Both the position numbers and the translations under genes were made by a program. Positions 22,870-34,324 of a stretch of DNA of 64,000 nucleotides are shown here, piece after piece. The notes under the pieces are model-generated. The model did no database searches. It was not told where the DNA came from and saw only the letters and a program-made list of their open reading frames with translations. This DNA is from Brachionus plicatilis (Eukaryota > Rotifera > Eurotatoria > Ploima > Brachionidae): assembly GCA_010279815.1 (NCBI GenBank), contig QEOQ01000378.1:683906-747905 (forward strand), given 5' to 3'. Within the stretch, counting starts at the first letter, position 1, and each line of letters opens with the position of its first letter.

Positions 22870-23700
22870 TAATAAAATCTCTGAATTTCTCAAGCGTTTT
22901 TGTTGAAGGTGCTTCTTTTAAAAAGATTCAAATCTCTCTAACGCATCGTCGAAGTTGCTAATTTGCTTTAATTGGCTATTATCCCTAGAACTATATTTAA
23001 TTAATTGATAATAGCAAAATTTATTTTGATTTAATTATTGAGTGGATTATAACGAGTTTTAGGATTTGATTTAGCTCCTATTTTTTCTGACTTTGGTCGA
23101 GTTATCAATTTATTATTTGAATCTATTTGAATAAAAATCTAACATTGACATTTTTTCTTTTGATAATTCTTCAACGTTTTGTTTTTGGATTTTATTTATA
23201 TCAAGTAATCTAGTATATGAATCTAATGATTGATATACATATTGGAAAGAGCTTTTGTAAAGTGGACCACTCATAAATAATCATCACACTTCACATCGTC
23301 CAATATGTATATCAATCATTAGATTTATATTATTTTTTTTGGGTGCCGACGCAGTTGTTTCGATTAATTCATGTTCATTTGAAACTGATTGTTTTGATTG
23401 TCTTGGTAAAGCTTGTCTTGAAGCTATCTGTCTAACTATTAGCTGGTTTGATGCCAATTGAGTTTGTACTAGTGGAATATGTGCTTTTGTTTCTTCGTGT
23501 TGAGTTAAAGTTTCGTTTAAAAATGAATCTTCTTCTTGTTCTTTGTTATCAGGATCCCAATTTCTAACCGCAATTTTATGGAATTGTTGATTTTTATAGA
23601 AGTCGGTTTATTAAATAAGTCTTCGTAAAAATCTTCGGTTATATTAAACTTCTTTACAAACCGTTTTTTTAAATCATTTTTTTTTGGTAAGAAAGTTGCT
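22870..23700 (-). pseudogene. Decayed coding remnant of unknown family
   Basis: Several minus-strand segments read as protein but in different frames: KKRFVKKFNITEDFYEDLFN (about 23670-23610), then RNWDPDNKEQEEDSFLNET, HIPLVQTQLASNQLIVRQ and ASRQALPRQSKQSVSNEHE (about 23580-23360), then SLDSYTRLLDINKIQKQN with EELSKEKMSMLDFYSNRF (about 23240-23120), and KLITRPKSEKIGAKSNPK (about 23110-23060). Frameshifts separate them, and an inverted duplication at 23222-23333 interrupts the run. I do not recognise the family; a lost transposon accessory gene is one possibility. Confidence 0.4.
23222..23333. repeat. Inverted duplication within a decayed gene
   Basis: CTAATGATTGATATACATAT (left) and ATATGTATATCAATCATTAG (right) form arms of about 25 bp around a roughly 55-base spacer that includes GGACCACTCATAAATAATCA. 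The arm lies inside coding-like sequence, so it is probably a local inverted duplication and not a transposon. Confidence 0.6.
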
Positions 23701-24170
23701 TAAAGTTTTCTATAAGCTTGATTAGTTAAGAACTTTTGTGTAAATTTTCAAAATATTCGAAATCCTCCATTCTTTTAGCTGAAAATAAAAAATAAAATAT
23801 AAACATCAAAGCATTTAATATTTTCAAATGTTGTGTATCAAAGTTTTCTCTTTGTTTAGTGCGCTTTTTTTTAAAACTTAAACATACATATTTATTGTTA
23901 AATTGTTTAAATGTCAAAAAATGCATTCATTTTTGTTTATTTAATCATTTTTTTCTTATCCTTTTTTTAACCCAATTAAAAGTCAATAAGTGTCTTATTA
24001 AAAATTCTTTGCTAAATCCAATAATTTTTATCAAAAAATCAATTTTATAGCCGTGTGCTAATTCATTTACTAAAATTACTGATTTTTTATCAATTTTACT
24101 AGATGAATATAAAAATAACTTTCATTTCATAAAAAAAAAATAAAAAATTTAAAGTACCCAGAAGAAGACT

Positions 24171-24629
24171 CTCCATCGCTGTTGAACTGCTGATTCCTTC
24201 AATTAGTTTGGCTTGAGTCGGCTTTATTTGGTTTGATTTGGTTTTTAATCGGTTGGTATCTATTTGAGTTTAAAAAGAAAAAAAAAAACAAAGAACAATT
24301 TGAAATAATAATTATTGAAATTAAAAAAAAAACATTTTATAGGAGATTTAAGAAAAAAAAAAAAAATTTCTTTTGCATTAATTTTGTCATATTTGGTTTT
24401 ACTTTTAATCATTTCTTTTTTTTTTGTCTTCCTTTCCTTAAGTTCTAATTTTGTAAACACGTATCGAATTTAACTCTCACAAATTTTTTTCAAAATTTTT
24501 ATTTCTTGATTTTATTTTACTTCACTTTTTAGTTTTTAATTTTTATTTTATTTTATTTAACTTTATTTTTATTTTTTATTTTTATTATTTTTTTTTTACT
24601 TAATCTGAAGGAGCTTTAGCTAGGTACAG
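24171..24629 (+). repeat. SINE-like dispersed repeat, copy 1
   Basis: It begins CTCCATCGCTGTTGAACTGC, continues with GGTTTGATTTGGTTT-type words and a long T-rich body, and ends AATCTGAAGGAGCTTTAGCT followed by AGGTACAG. A second copy in opposite orientation lies at 52459-52890 with the same order of blocks. Absence of TIRs and a length near 450 bp suggest a retroposed non-coding element; no polymerase III A/B boxes were recognised. Confidence 0.6.
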
Positions 24630-24956
24630 ATATAAAAAAAAATAAAAAATAATACATTACAATCCAAAACAAAGTTAACGCTCCGTTTAAGCATAACTTG
24701 ATCGGAATATGCACAAAACGAATCAGAACACAAAACATTTTAAAGCATACACATGAACATTTTGAAACATGTTTCAAAACACGGTTCAAAAAATGTTTCA
24801 AAACATGTTTTGAAATGATTTTCAACTAGTTTTAGATGTTTTGATTGTTTTTTACTGTTTAACAAATAAACATCGAATAATTTATGCAAATAAAATTATA
24901 AAATTACAGTGAAAAATTGAAAAGTTCAAATAAATTTTTTTACTACATTTTTTAAA

Positions 24957-25260
24957 ATGAGAGTACCTGAATGTTATAGGCATCGAATTATACTTTTGAA
25001 GAATGAAGGCTTAAGCTTTCGGAAAATTTCTAAACAAATGGAAATTGAAGGATTATCCATTACCCTAGTTGCCATTTATAATATTTGCAAAAAATTCAAA
25101 GAAACACGAAAAGTTGCTGATTTTAAGAGGACCGGTAGAAAAACAATTTTTCAGGAGCCGCATTACAACTTTCTTAACGAATTAATAACTTATAATCGTG
25201 ACATTACCAAATAAACGTGTTATCTAACACTTGTACAAGAGAGTTTGGGTTATACATACT
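24957..25260 (+). pseudogene. Tc1-like transposase N-terminal fragment
   Basis: The frame from ATG 24957 gives a helix-turn-helix start (CYRHRIILLKNEGLSFRKIS, then ITLVAIYNICKKFKE) and the hinge KRTGRKTIF typical of the paired-like DNA-binding domain of Tc1 transposases. TAA at 25212-25214 interrupts after RDITK, but the same frame continues TCYLTLVQESLGYTY. The catalytic domain is absent. Confidence 0.6.
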
Positions 25261-25369
25261 TTTTATAAGACTTAAAAATTTTAAAAAGACTTCAAAATGC
25301 AAAAAAAAAAATTAAAAGTCTCGTGTTAATAATTTTTTTTTGATGCACAAATCAAAACTATCTTCTAAT

Positions 25370-25460
25370 TTTTTGTTTTGTTTAGTGTGTTATGTTTTGT
25401 TTTGTTTTGTTTTGATTTGATTTTTAAATATGTTTTGTTTTGTTTTTGTGGTATTTCGGT
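25370..25460. repeat. (TTTTG)n-rich tract
   Basis: Imperfect tandem TTTTG units broken by a short TTTTTAAATA interruption. Confidence 0.6.
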
Positions 25461-25529
25461 TTTGTTCATGTTCTGCTTTGGTTTTGCTCCGAAACAGTTT
25501 ATCATATGAAGATTTTTCGGACAATTCAC

Positions 25530-25572
25530 ACACATTGTACAAGCAGATTAGTAATCTGCTTGTACAATGTGT
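25530..25572. repeat. Perfect 21-bp hairpin
   Basis: CACATTGTACAAGCAGATTA, one base, then TAATCTGCTTGTACAATGTG; one further base pair extends each side. No mismatch in the arms. Function unknown. Confidence 0.7.
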
Positions 25573-25599
25573 AAACATTGAGAAAGTTTTCGTTAACTC

Positions 25600-27136
25600 T
25601 GTTTTGGATTGTACTGTAATAATAAAATTACTTAGTAAGTTTAAAAATATGAATTTATTTTAAAAATCAAATTTGAAGCTATTTTTTTAAATATTTAATT
25701 AAATTTAAAAAAAAATAATTTTTTATTTAATTTTTTTAAAAATTTTTATTTGTCCTTTGCCCCTGTATGAACCAAATTGTAATAAGCAAAGAATTATTGA
25801 GATCTTAATTAGAAACCAGATTACAGAACTCAAATTCTTCTCCAAAATTCATATCATAATATTCTTAATTATCCAAATATTGTTCTAATGCAAAAAAAAA
25901 ATCTAATTGAACAAAATATCCTTCTCTGGATTAAAAAGATGCTCAAAATCGAGTTAAACGTCTATCTGCTGATTTTTAGTTTTTATAAAGTATAATTATG
26001 TTCAATTTATAATTTTAATAACATTTAGAAAAATTAATAAGAATGATATCAGCTATGCAAATTTAGGAAAAAAAATTTTTTTAGTAATTTTAGTTAAAAA
26101 ATAATAAGTCGCCAATTTTTATAATTGATCTAAAAATTTTTCACCTATTTTGATATTTTTTCATCTTTTTTGAAAAAAAAACTAAATGTAATATTAAAAA
26201 AATAGTAATTCAATTGATAAATAAAAATTTAAAAATAAGATAGAAAAAAAATAATTAGATAAAAAATTCAGAGTTGGGCGGAGTAGGTAAAATTTGCGAA
26301 ATAGATGAATCTATGTTTCCTAAAATTAAACACTTGAAGGGTGATAAATTAATTTTGATTTTCTTTAATTTTTATCAATAATGTTTAAAGGCAAATATTT
26401 AAATAGGAGAAAGCAATTGGGTATTTTGGATTGTTGAAAGGGTAATACCAGGTCAACTAGATCAGAGCAAATGCTATGTCTAAAACTCCTTCAAATTAAA
26501 ATAAAAACAAAAAAATTATTAACTTCATTTTTTATTTTTAAAACAGTTTCGAGAATTAGGCATTCTATTAAATAGCTATTCTATTCAATTTGTTCACCTA
26601 ATCTATAAGTTTTTCACCTAATTTGAAATTTGATCACCTAATTTATTTTGGTTCACCTTTTCGTGAAAAAAAAACTAGGTGAACTTATAGTTCACAAAGC
26701 CAAGAACAAGAATTGTTCGCATAATGTGTGAACTTATGGTCCACTAGATCCAGTTTATCAACAATTGAATATTAATTTAAAACTAAATGAATTATTTATC
26801 TTTTTTTTTCATTTTAAATAAAGAATTTTCATTTTTTTTTTTAAATTTCTCTATAAAAATAAAACTCATGCTATTTCAGTAAAGAGTTTAATTTCATATA
26901 TTAAATTGCTTGCAATATTAATTAAAAATATTTTTTTATTTGAAACTGAAAAAAAATTTGAAACATCACACTTTTTCAATGTTATTTCAAGATTGGATAC
27001 ATTTAGTAATTCAAACAAAAAAAATTAAACCAATTATATATCTGAATTTTTTTTTAATCGAAGTTTAATAAATAAATAAATATTTAAAAATGAGCTTTTT
27101 CTATTTTGAATATTTAAATAAGATTTTCGAAAATTT
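25600..27136. other. Non-coding interval with transposon-like scraps
   Basis: No gene is seen. Repeated TTCACCTAATTT words cluster at about 26590-26670, and direct near-repeats GGTCAACTAGATCAGA (26451) and GGTCCACTAGATCCAG (26740) bracket about 290 bp. CAGAGTTGGGCGG at 26269 looks like an isolated hAT-type end. Confidence 0.35.
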
Positions 27137-27408
27137 TAAGAAATAATTAAATTTAAAGAAACTAGTGCACAGATTTCAAAATAATTCTATACGATAACCA
27201 ACTGAGATATTGAATTTCGTAATAAGAAAAATTTTCAAAAATCTTATTTAAATATTCAAAATAGAAAGCTCATTTTTAAATATTTAAATAAGATTTTCGA
27301 AAATTTTTCTTATTACGAAATTCAATATCTCAGTTGGTTATCGTAAAGAATTATTTTGAAATCTGTGCACTAGTTTCTTTAAATTTAATTATTTCAATTA
27401 TTTCTTAA
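27137..27408. repeat. Large near-perfect palindrome
   Basis: Arms of about 125 bp meet near 27270. AAACTAGTGCACAGATTTCA and AACCAACTGAGATATTGAAT occur in the left arm and as their inverse in the right arm, with only small indels (for example TTCTATACGATAA against TTATCGTAAAGAA). It has no coding capacity. Confidence 0.75.
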
Positions 27409-27689
27409 AATTTTAAATAGAAAACAATATTCATAATTAAATAAAAAAAATCAATATTTTAATTTTATTCACATGACTAAAATTAATATATATGATAATT
27501 TTATATTTAAGCTATGCTAAATCAGTCTTGATTTTAAGATTTTTTTTAACAATCAAAAAATTCTAATCATGCAAAGTGTTGCTATAAAAAATTTAGCGTC
27601 TTTTTAAATTCTTTCTTTGTTAGTAATTAATGTAAAGCTTTAAAAGGACTCAACTACGCATCCATTTATTATTTGTACATAGCAAAGAA

Positions 27690-28060
27690 TTTCAGATATT
27701 TAAATATGGATTCTTTGAGAATGCTTTATAAAGCTTTGGTACTGTCTAACTTACAGTTTGCAATAAGTTATTGGTGCCCATATTTAGAGAAAGAATCTTT
27801 GAGCTAGAAAAATTTCAGAAAAAAGCAACAAAGATCATCCTTTGTTGTCAAGTTGTTAGAGTTGACTGATCTCATAGTAAGAAGAATGAGGGGTGATTTT
27901 ATTCTTTGACATTAATAATATCATAAATGGCTATGAAAGTGTTAAAATTATTAATGGAATGAAGTTCTCTCTCAATCAAGTAAACAATTTGAGAAAACAC
28001 ACAAAATGCATAATAAGAGAAGTTAGATAATTAATTACAATGGATTGAATAGTTTCTTTA
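27690..28060 (+). pseudogene. Non-LTR retrotransposon reverse-transcriptase C-terminal fragment
   Basis: Plus-strand reading gives MDSLRMLYKALVLSNLQFAI then SYWCPYLEKE, ELEKFQKKATKII after a frame slip, TDLIVRRMRGDFIL, and INNIINGYESVKIINGMKF. These blocks match the region after the RT domain of Jockey/CR1-type LINEs (order L-Y-K-A-L-V, W-x-P, ATK-I, RR-RGD). Several frameshifts show it is dead. No upstream RT motifs remain. Confidence 0.65.
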
Positions 28061-28940
28061 AATTTAAATTTAAATATCATTTTGAGTTTTTAACCTAACC
28101 CTAATACAAGATCTTAGTCCTCACTATAATTTTCAGAAACATTTATTCCTAAATTTCTTTATAAAGTGCTAATAGGAAATCTACCTTGGATTGATAGCTG
28201 CAGCTCGGTGATTGTTAGACTTAATAAACAGTTATTACAAATAAAGTCATAGAAAGCTTGCAGTTGGTAAAGATGAAGTGTCAACGTTTAGTAAAACTAA
28301 ACTTTTAATTTAGAATAATGATAGAACAAATTAGAATGGAGTTTTTAATTTATTGTCTTTACTTTTAAAAAATTTGAACTTAAAATTTTTTACGATAAGA
28401 AAAATTTTGGCATATAATGAATTTTTCTTACTATTAAGCACTGATGGTAGAACAGTATTTAAAAACACATTTGGAAAAGTATAATCATTTCATTTTGTTT
28501 TATTGATGATTTGAAAAAATCAGCATTTAATTCAAAATTTATTTTATAATTATTTCAAATGTAAGAAAAAATATGAAATTTATGATCACTTTCTTTATTT
28601 TTCGAATAATAAAGAAAATTTTCTAAAAATATAAATTTAACTATATTTGAATCAATTTTAATTTTTTAAAAAATGCATTTGATTTGCATTATGGTTGGCA
28701 ATGTGTTAAAAATTGTCAAAATAGATCTGAAAATGGTTTCAAAAAAGAATTTATTGATTTAAAATCTCTTGATGTCAAATGACATCAATATTCGATAATT
28801 ATTTTTTCATGAATAAATTTTTAGATCTTAACTCGCATATCGAAAGATCATGTGTAAATGTTTATTTGTTAGATGAACTACTTATAAATATTTTTTGAGA
28901 TTCAACAACAAAAACATTTTAAAAAATAAAAATGAAAACG
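28061..28940. other. Non-coding interval, possibly the LINE 3' region
   Basis: No gene supported. The first part may be the continuation of the LINE fragment upstream; no poly(A) tail or 3' end could be fixed. Confidence 0.35.
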
Positions 28941-28942
28941 AA

Positions 28943-29285
28943 CAATGGTGTTCCGGATTTAGTAATTTACGATAATTTACGTAAAAAATAGTAAATTTAC
29001 CAAATTTTACGTAAAATTTGGTAAATTTCGAACATTTTACGTAAATTTATGTAAAAAAAATGTCCAAAAAATTGAAATGAAATTGAATGCCAAAAGTGCA
29101 ATTTCATTTCTATGTCATTTCATTTCATTTCATTCGAATCGCCAAATTATTTCAATTTTTGGGCATTTTTTTTTTACATTAATTTACGTAAAATGATCGA
29201 AATTTACCAAATTTTAAGTAAAATCTGATAAATTTACGTTTTTTTAGGTAAATTATCGTAAATTACTAAATCCGGAACACTACTG
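28943..29285. mobile_element. Tc1/mariner-type MITE (CAGTGGTGTTCCGGATT family), copy 2
   Basis: It has the same structure as 15993-16370: the left end is CAATGGTGTTCCGGATTTAG (one base changed from CAGTGG), and the right end is CTAAATCCGGAACACTACTG followed by TA. It has the same ACGTAAA-rich arms and GAAATGAAATTGAA centre. A small internal deletion relative to copy 1 accounts for the shorter length. Confidence 0.82.
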
Positions 29286-29437
29286 TATATTTGTGGCAGA
29301 ACCAAATTTATTCGTATTTAAAAAAGTGCACTACGGAACATGCAGTAATTAAGCCAGAAGAAATGGTTAAGAATTCAAGGATAAATTAATTATCGAATTT
29401 GAGTTGATTTAGAAAGAAATAGGCCATTGAAATTTAC

Positions 29438-29617
29438 TTGCCGAATAGCAATAGCTTTTGTAAGATTGATAAAAACCATGTAGAAAGATTTCTTAAAAAT
29501 GATGGTGATTATCGTTATTTTATTAAAGAAAATAATAAATGTTATATTATTTGTATATTTTCTAATTGTGGTGAAAATAAGGAAAAAGGAGAATCACTTG
29601 TAAATAGACAAAATTCT
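29438..29617 (+). other. Possible orphan exon, weakly SH2-like
   Basis: A 59-residue frame with coding-like composition: NHVERFLKNDGDYRYFIKEN then KCYIICIFSNCGENKEKG. The order hydrophobic-LKNDGDY-F-K-CYI resembles the first half of an SH2 domain (LL..GDF.VR....YVLS), but the invariant Arg is replaced. A GTAAAT donor at 29597 fits an exon end after GESL. It could belong to the large gene downstream or be a remnant; the phases do not join directly to its main exon. Confidence 0.2.
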
Positions 29618-29879
29618 TAATAGAAGAGAGAAGAAATTTTTAGAAAAGCTTTACAACAACTTTTTATTTTAAATTGTTCACTTAAACAATTCTAGTTTAA
29701 ATTCCATGATTTTCTATTCAATCAAAAAAACTGAACTCAATAAAAATAGAAAGTTATCTATTTTTTTAAGAATATTTTAGATTTAAATTTTTCTTTGATA
29801 AAATTTTATTTAAATAATTTTAATAAATTTTTTTAGATTATAAGAGTTGTTGAGACGAATCCAGACGAAAAACTATAAG

Positions 29880-30003
29880 ATGGAGGAGATGAAGCAGATA
29901 TCAACAGAGATGATAACTGAAAATGAGGAAATAAACGAGAAACTGACAGTAATGAAGACGGAAAACGATAAAATGGATCAAAAGAAGACTAAAAAGCTAA
30001 AAA
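29880..30003 (+). CDS. Candidate first coding exon of the large P-loop gene
   Basis: From ATG 29880 the frame encodes a charged coiled coil (EEMKQISTEMITENEEINEK...). Splicing at AAA A|GTAACG (30003/30004) to the acceptor at 30480 restores phase (A + CT) and joins KKLK to TQFDNYDSNLKYLFE. The resulting intron (477 nt) is long for this genome. A better-looking donor at 30041 would follow an in-frame TGA, so this exon is provisional. Confidence 0.3.
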
Positions 30004-30480
30004 GTAACGATTTTGCTTTAGTTAAGAGCTATTCTTGAGGTAAACTTAGAGTTTACTTTCAAATTAAATGAAAAAATTTTAAAAATCAATTGTGTAAATT
30101 TTTGTTTCATCCTGAATTTTGCGACAAAAATCAAAACTTTAATTTCTTTTTTTTTTTTAATTTTTATGCACTAATTTCGATAGAACAGATCACTAATAGA
30201 GTTGAATGACATTTATATATTTTTGCAGATACATAGTTTGTATCACTCATATTTATTTTGTGCAAAAAGTCAGTTAAGATTATTATAAAGTGTTAAAAAA
30301 ATGGAAGACTGGTTATTAAGAGATTTTTTTACAGGAAGCAAACTTTGTATCAGCTTATATAATTTAAACGTAGTTTTAGACCTAAACAAAAATTTAAATA
30401 ATTAAGTTTTTTATTAAATTTTTGTTGAAAATTTACATTTAACCATTTTAAATAAAAAATTAAAATATTATCAATTTTAG

Positions 30481-33400
30481 CTCAGTTTGATAATTATGAT
30501 TCAAATTTAAAATATTTATTTGAATTAATTGAAACATTACGAAGCACCAATTCGAATAAGATAACATCAGATATTTATTACGAGTATAAGAACCTTGTGA
30601 AAAAGACTGATCAAATTAAAGAAGAAAAATTTACAATTTTCTTTTTTGGTAGACCAGCAGATGGAAAATCGTATTTTATTAATTTTCTAATAAATGGAAA
30701 CAGCGATTATCCTTTACCATCAAATAATAGCAGAGGCAATGGACTTACCAAAAAACCAATAAAGATATTTTTTTCGATTATAAACACAATAACAGTAATC
30801 GGTTATGGTAAAAACCGAGAAAATTTTACAAAGGAAATTACAGTTGAACAAAAAGATGATTATTTAAAAGACTTACTTGACAATTTAAATGAGGACGATT
30901 CAATAGATTATATTACAATCGAATATCCTGAGAAATTATTGTCTAAAGATCATTATTCACTAAATAAATTTGTACTGGTTGATTTAGTTGGTGTGCCAGA
31001 TCAAGAATCGAGCATAATTGCAAACAAAAATTTTATTGATACCGTAGCGTGTATTGATGCAATATTTTATGTTTCTAAAGGAAGAGGAAAAATTACTGAA
31101 GAAGACATTAGAAATATGTATAAATGCAGTCTTTTTCAGAAGTGTTCAAAATTTTCATCGCCTATAATTGTATCAATAGCTCTATTTGAATTTAATACAG
31201 CACATAAAGAAAATTCACCAAATAAAGAAATTGTAAATTCGATTCGAGAATCGCTTTCTAAAGCTTTTGATTTTGACTTAGGAAGATTGAAATTTTTGCG
31301 AGAAGAAAAAACTACAAATAATAGTTCAACAAATGATGAAATAAAAGAAGATTTGTATATACAATCGAAAATGCATTCGGTTGGAAAAATTGTAGAGAAT
31401 AGTGACGAAATTGTATTAATGAAAAGTGTAACGGGCCAAGGTTTAGATGAGAAATCATGTTCTGAATTTAATGAAAGAATTCTTGAAAAAATTAAAGAAT
31501 TTAAAAAAAAATGTGTTTATTTAGATTGTTTTCAACAAGCGTATATAATTTTGTTTACATTAAAATCAAAAAAGGACTCAAGTGAAAGAAGAAAAAAAAA
31601 AGATAAAGATAATGTCTATAAAAGAATTTACGATATTTTATATTTAAATTCAAAGGAATATGATAAAGTATTGAAATCAACTAAATTAAATATTGAAAAT
31701 ATTTTAGAAGAATTCAATAAGGAAATAAAAACAAATTCAAGTAATATTTTTGAAATATTCACGTCTTACTCACCAGTTTTGTATGAAAAAATCGAAAAAT
31801 TCATTACTTTTATTCAAAATAAAATTAATAAATTAATAAGTAACAATCAACAAGATGAAAAAAAATTGGAAGAATTTGAAATTTTTTTTACAGAAAGTAA
31901 AGATTTGGCCAAAAATTTTACCAGCATCAATAATCAAAATCAAATAAATGAAAAAATTAGAAATTTTTCAGCTAATTCGGCTATCGAAATCAAGAAATTG
32001 CTACAAAAGTTTTTGGTGGATTTTCGCTATAAAATAATTGAAGAAAATATTCCAGAAGCATCCGAACTAAATAATCTAGCAAATATGTCTGAAATTATAA
32101 TTAGAATTTTAGAAATTATCCATAAAAATAGAAATGATTTAGAAAAATCATTATATGGTTCGTTTGAAGTATCTGAAAATATCTGTGATAATCCACCAGA
32201 TCCAATTAGATTTGAAAGTAGCAATACAAATAAAATTCCAAATTTTTTAGATCAGGAAATTGAAAATGAGGATTTTCGAAAAAGGATTAGCAAATTAAAA
32301 GAAAATCAATTTATTTCTAAAAGTTTAAAAGAAACAGACATAAAAAATATTCTAAGAAAATTAAAAGATTTATACGCAAAAGCAAATAATTTAAAAATGG
32401 ACGTTTCTGATTTAAATGAAGAAAATGAGCTAATTACTCTGAAAAATGATAGCAATATTGGAAATGAAATACAAATCTATATTGATCCTGAAAACAAAAG
32501 AATTAAAGCTTGGTGCAATAAGAAAAAAATCGATAAAGACTTGGAGAATTTAAATGATAAAGTCAAAAAATTTAGACATATATTTTTTGAACCAAAAAAC
32601 AAGATAGTCAATTGTTTGAATAACGACAAAAATGAACCATCTTTAGAACCAATTTTCATTTGGTGTAATTTGGAGAAAGCAAAAGAAAGCTTTATTTTGA
32701 AAGAATTAAAAAACAACTTAAAGGAAGAAAATTTTAGAATTTTTTTATTTTTTGAGATTGGGGATTTAATTAACGACAAAATTGTCTTGAATGAAAAAAT
32801 TCGCCATTTTTGTCAAGTTTTTTTTTTCGATAAAAAAAGTTTTAATTCAATAACGTTTGTTTTAATAAATGGAAAACAATTAAAAATCGGAAAAGGCCAT
32901 ATTCTTAAGCTGATGTTCATAATAGCTAAGTTGCTAAATATTTCAAATTTTTTCTATATTGGAGAAAATGTGAGAGAATTTCAAGAATTTAATGGCAATA
33001 TACATAAGCCGAGCTTGAATTCGAGTATAAGGGCTCTTACTTTTATGTCGAAAACAATGTTTATGGCCGTAAAAGATTGCGATAAAAAAAGCAAAAATTC
33101 TGAAATGGATCTTCAGTATTTTTTGAAAGAAGAGGAAATAAATAGTTTGAATAATTTTATTATGGATTTACCACAGTACTTTAATGGAACAGAAAAATCG
33201 GAAATCAAAGTCTTAAGGCAATTAATCAATGAAAATATTAGGGATAATTTAAACGGCAAAAACGGTAATGTCCAAAATTCAAATATTTTGTTTCTAAAAG
33301 AAAAATTAAAAATAAAAGAGTACATTTTAAATTATGAACTAGAAAACAACTGTCAAATATTAGACATTTTTGAAAAATATTTTCAATTTCTTTCGGGGCC

Positions 33401-33707
33401 TAATATGACAACTATAGGACAAGTAACATTAAAAAAGAGAAATGGAAAAGGATACGATACATTTCTTGATCGTCTAATCGGGACTTCAAATGCAACACAT
33501 ACTGTTTGCAAGGATCAAGAAGCCGATGTAATATTTTACAATATGAATGCTATTAAAACACTTCACCCTATTAGCGATGAAAGTTTTTTCAATTCTTGTA
33601 ATTTTTACAACGATCAACTGATAAATGAATATTATTATTACAAAATGGTCAATTTCGTATCAAATGTTCTATTGTATTATTTTACTTATGACACTGATAT
33701 TGATTAA
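30481..33707 (+). CDS. P-loop NTPase/GTPase fused to a GREB1/TAGT-like glycosyltransferase domain (main exon)
   Basis: The exon opens after acceptor TCAATTTTAG with two bases completing a codon, then QFDNYDSNLKYLFELIETL and runs 1074 codons to TAA. No ATG precedes the P-loop, so a 5' exon is required. Walker A is GRPADGKS at 30648-30671; a G3-like DLVGVPD is at about 30981. No clear NKxD is seen (VSIALFEFN occupies the place). The middle (about residues 350-650) is helical, Lys/Glu-rich. The last 330 residues show a pattern I associate with the TET/JBP- and GREB1-linked (TAGT) glycosyltransferases: FVLINGKQLKIGKGHILKL, FFYIGENVREFQEFN where active members have a DD-x-N acidic motif, SIRALTFMSKTM, then ATHTVCKDQEADVIFYNMNA and the closing FYNDQLINEYYYYKMVNF. 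The domain match is from memory of family motifs and uncertain. Confidence 0.7.
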
Positions 33708-34001
33708 AAAAGAAAAAAAAATTTTTTTTAAATTTCTTTTCATTTATTAAAAACTAAAATTAAATAACACTTTAGATTTTTTTAGATCTCTGATTACATA
33801 AATTCAAATTTATAATTAATAAAACCGAAAAAGCAATTTTTTTTTATTTACATATAGAATAAATGTAATTTATAATTAACACAAAAATATATCAGCGGAG
33901 AAATTTTACTATTTCAATCAAATAACAACAATATTTTTCTTTTATTCACATATTTATTAAGTAAAAAAATAAAACAAAATAAAATTTTATATATTTAAGT
34001 A
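33708..34001. other. Short AT-rich intergenic stretch
   Basis: 3' flank of the large gene; AATAAA-like words occur around 33820-33860. Nothing else seen. Confidence 0.5.
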
Positions 34002-34200
34002 CAGTATGTTGAAAAAATTTAAAAATTTACTATTTTATTTATCAAAAATTGTTAAGATACTGAATTTGACGAAAAATTGAGTGCTAAGAAAAAAAAAAAC
34101 ATACTACAACAATTTAAAAATAAAAGTCGGTTCAAAAGTCTAGATATTCGGATAATCCAAAAGATTAAACAATTAAGTCAATCTTTTTTTCACATCTTTA
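34002..34200 (+). mobile_element. Solo end of a Tc1-like element (CAGTATGTTG family)
   Basis: TA then CAGTATGTTGAAAAAATTTA starts a segment that also contains GTCGGTTCAAAAGTCTAGAT, then TTCGGATAATCCAAAAGATT. The same order of blocks is found inverted at 60960-61308. This looks like an IR/DR-type left arm; no transposase or right end follows. Confidence 0.6.
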
Positions 34201-34324
34201 TGATTAATTCTTTCATAGCTAACTTTTACCGATAAATATTACATTTTTAGAGAGAGATTAGAAAAGACCCTACATCTAGCTTTAAAATACTCACCACTAA
34301 TTTTAATTCTTAGACTCAAGATAT

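Noticed and set aside
23726..25663. Short frames at 23726, 23859, 24233, 24260, 24616 and 25390-25663
   Set aside because: Phe/Lys/Ile/Asn-rich or simple-repeat translations of AT-rich and (TTTTG)n DNA; no splice or family support.
26269..26760. Possible hAT or Merlin-like element (CAGAGTTGG, TTCACCTAATTT cluster)
   Set aside because: No matching inverted end or target duplication; the GGTCMACTAGATC pair is direct and too imperfect.
30039..30044. GAG|GTAAAC donor after the coiled-coil exon
   Set aside because: Phase would fit the main exon, but an in-frame TGA directly precedes it; the donor at 30004 was preferred, with low confidence.
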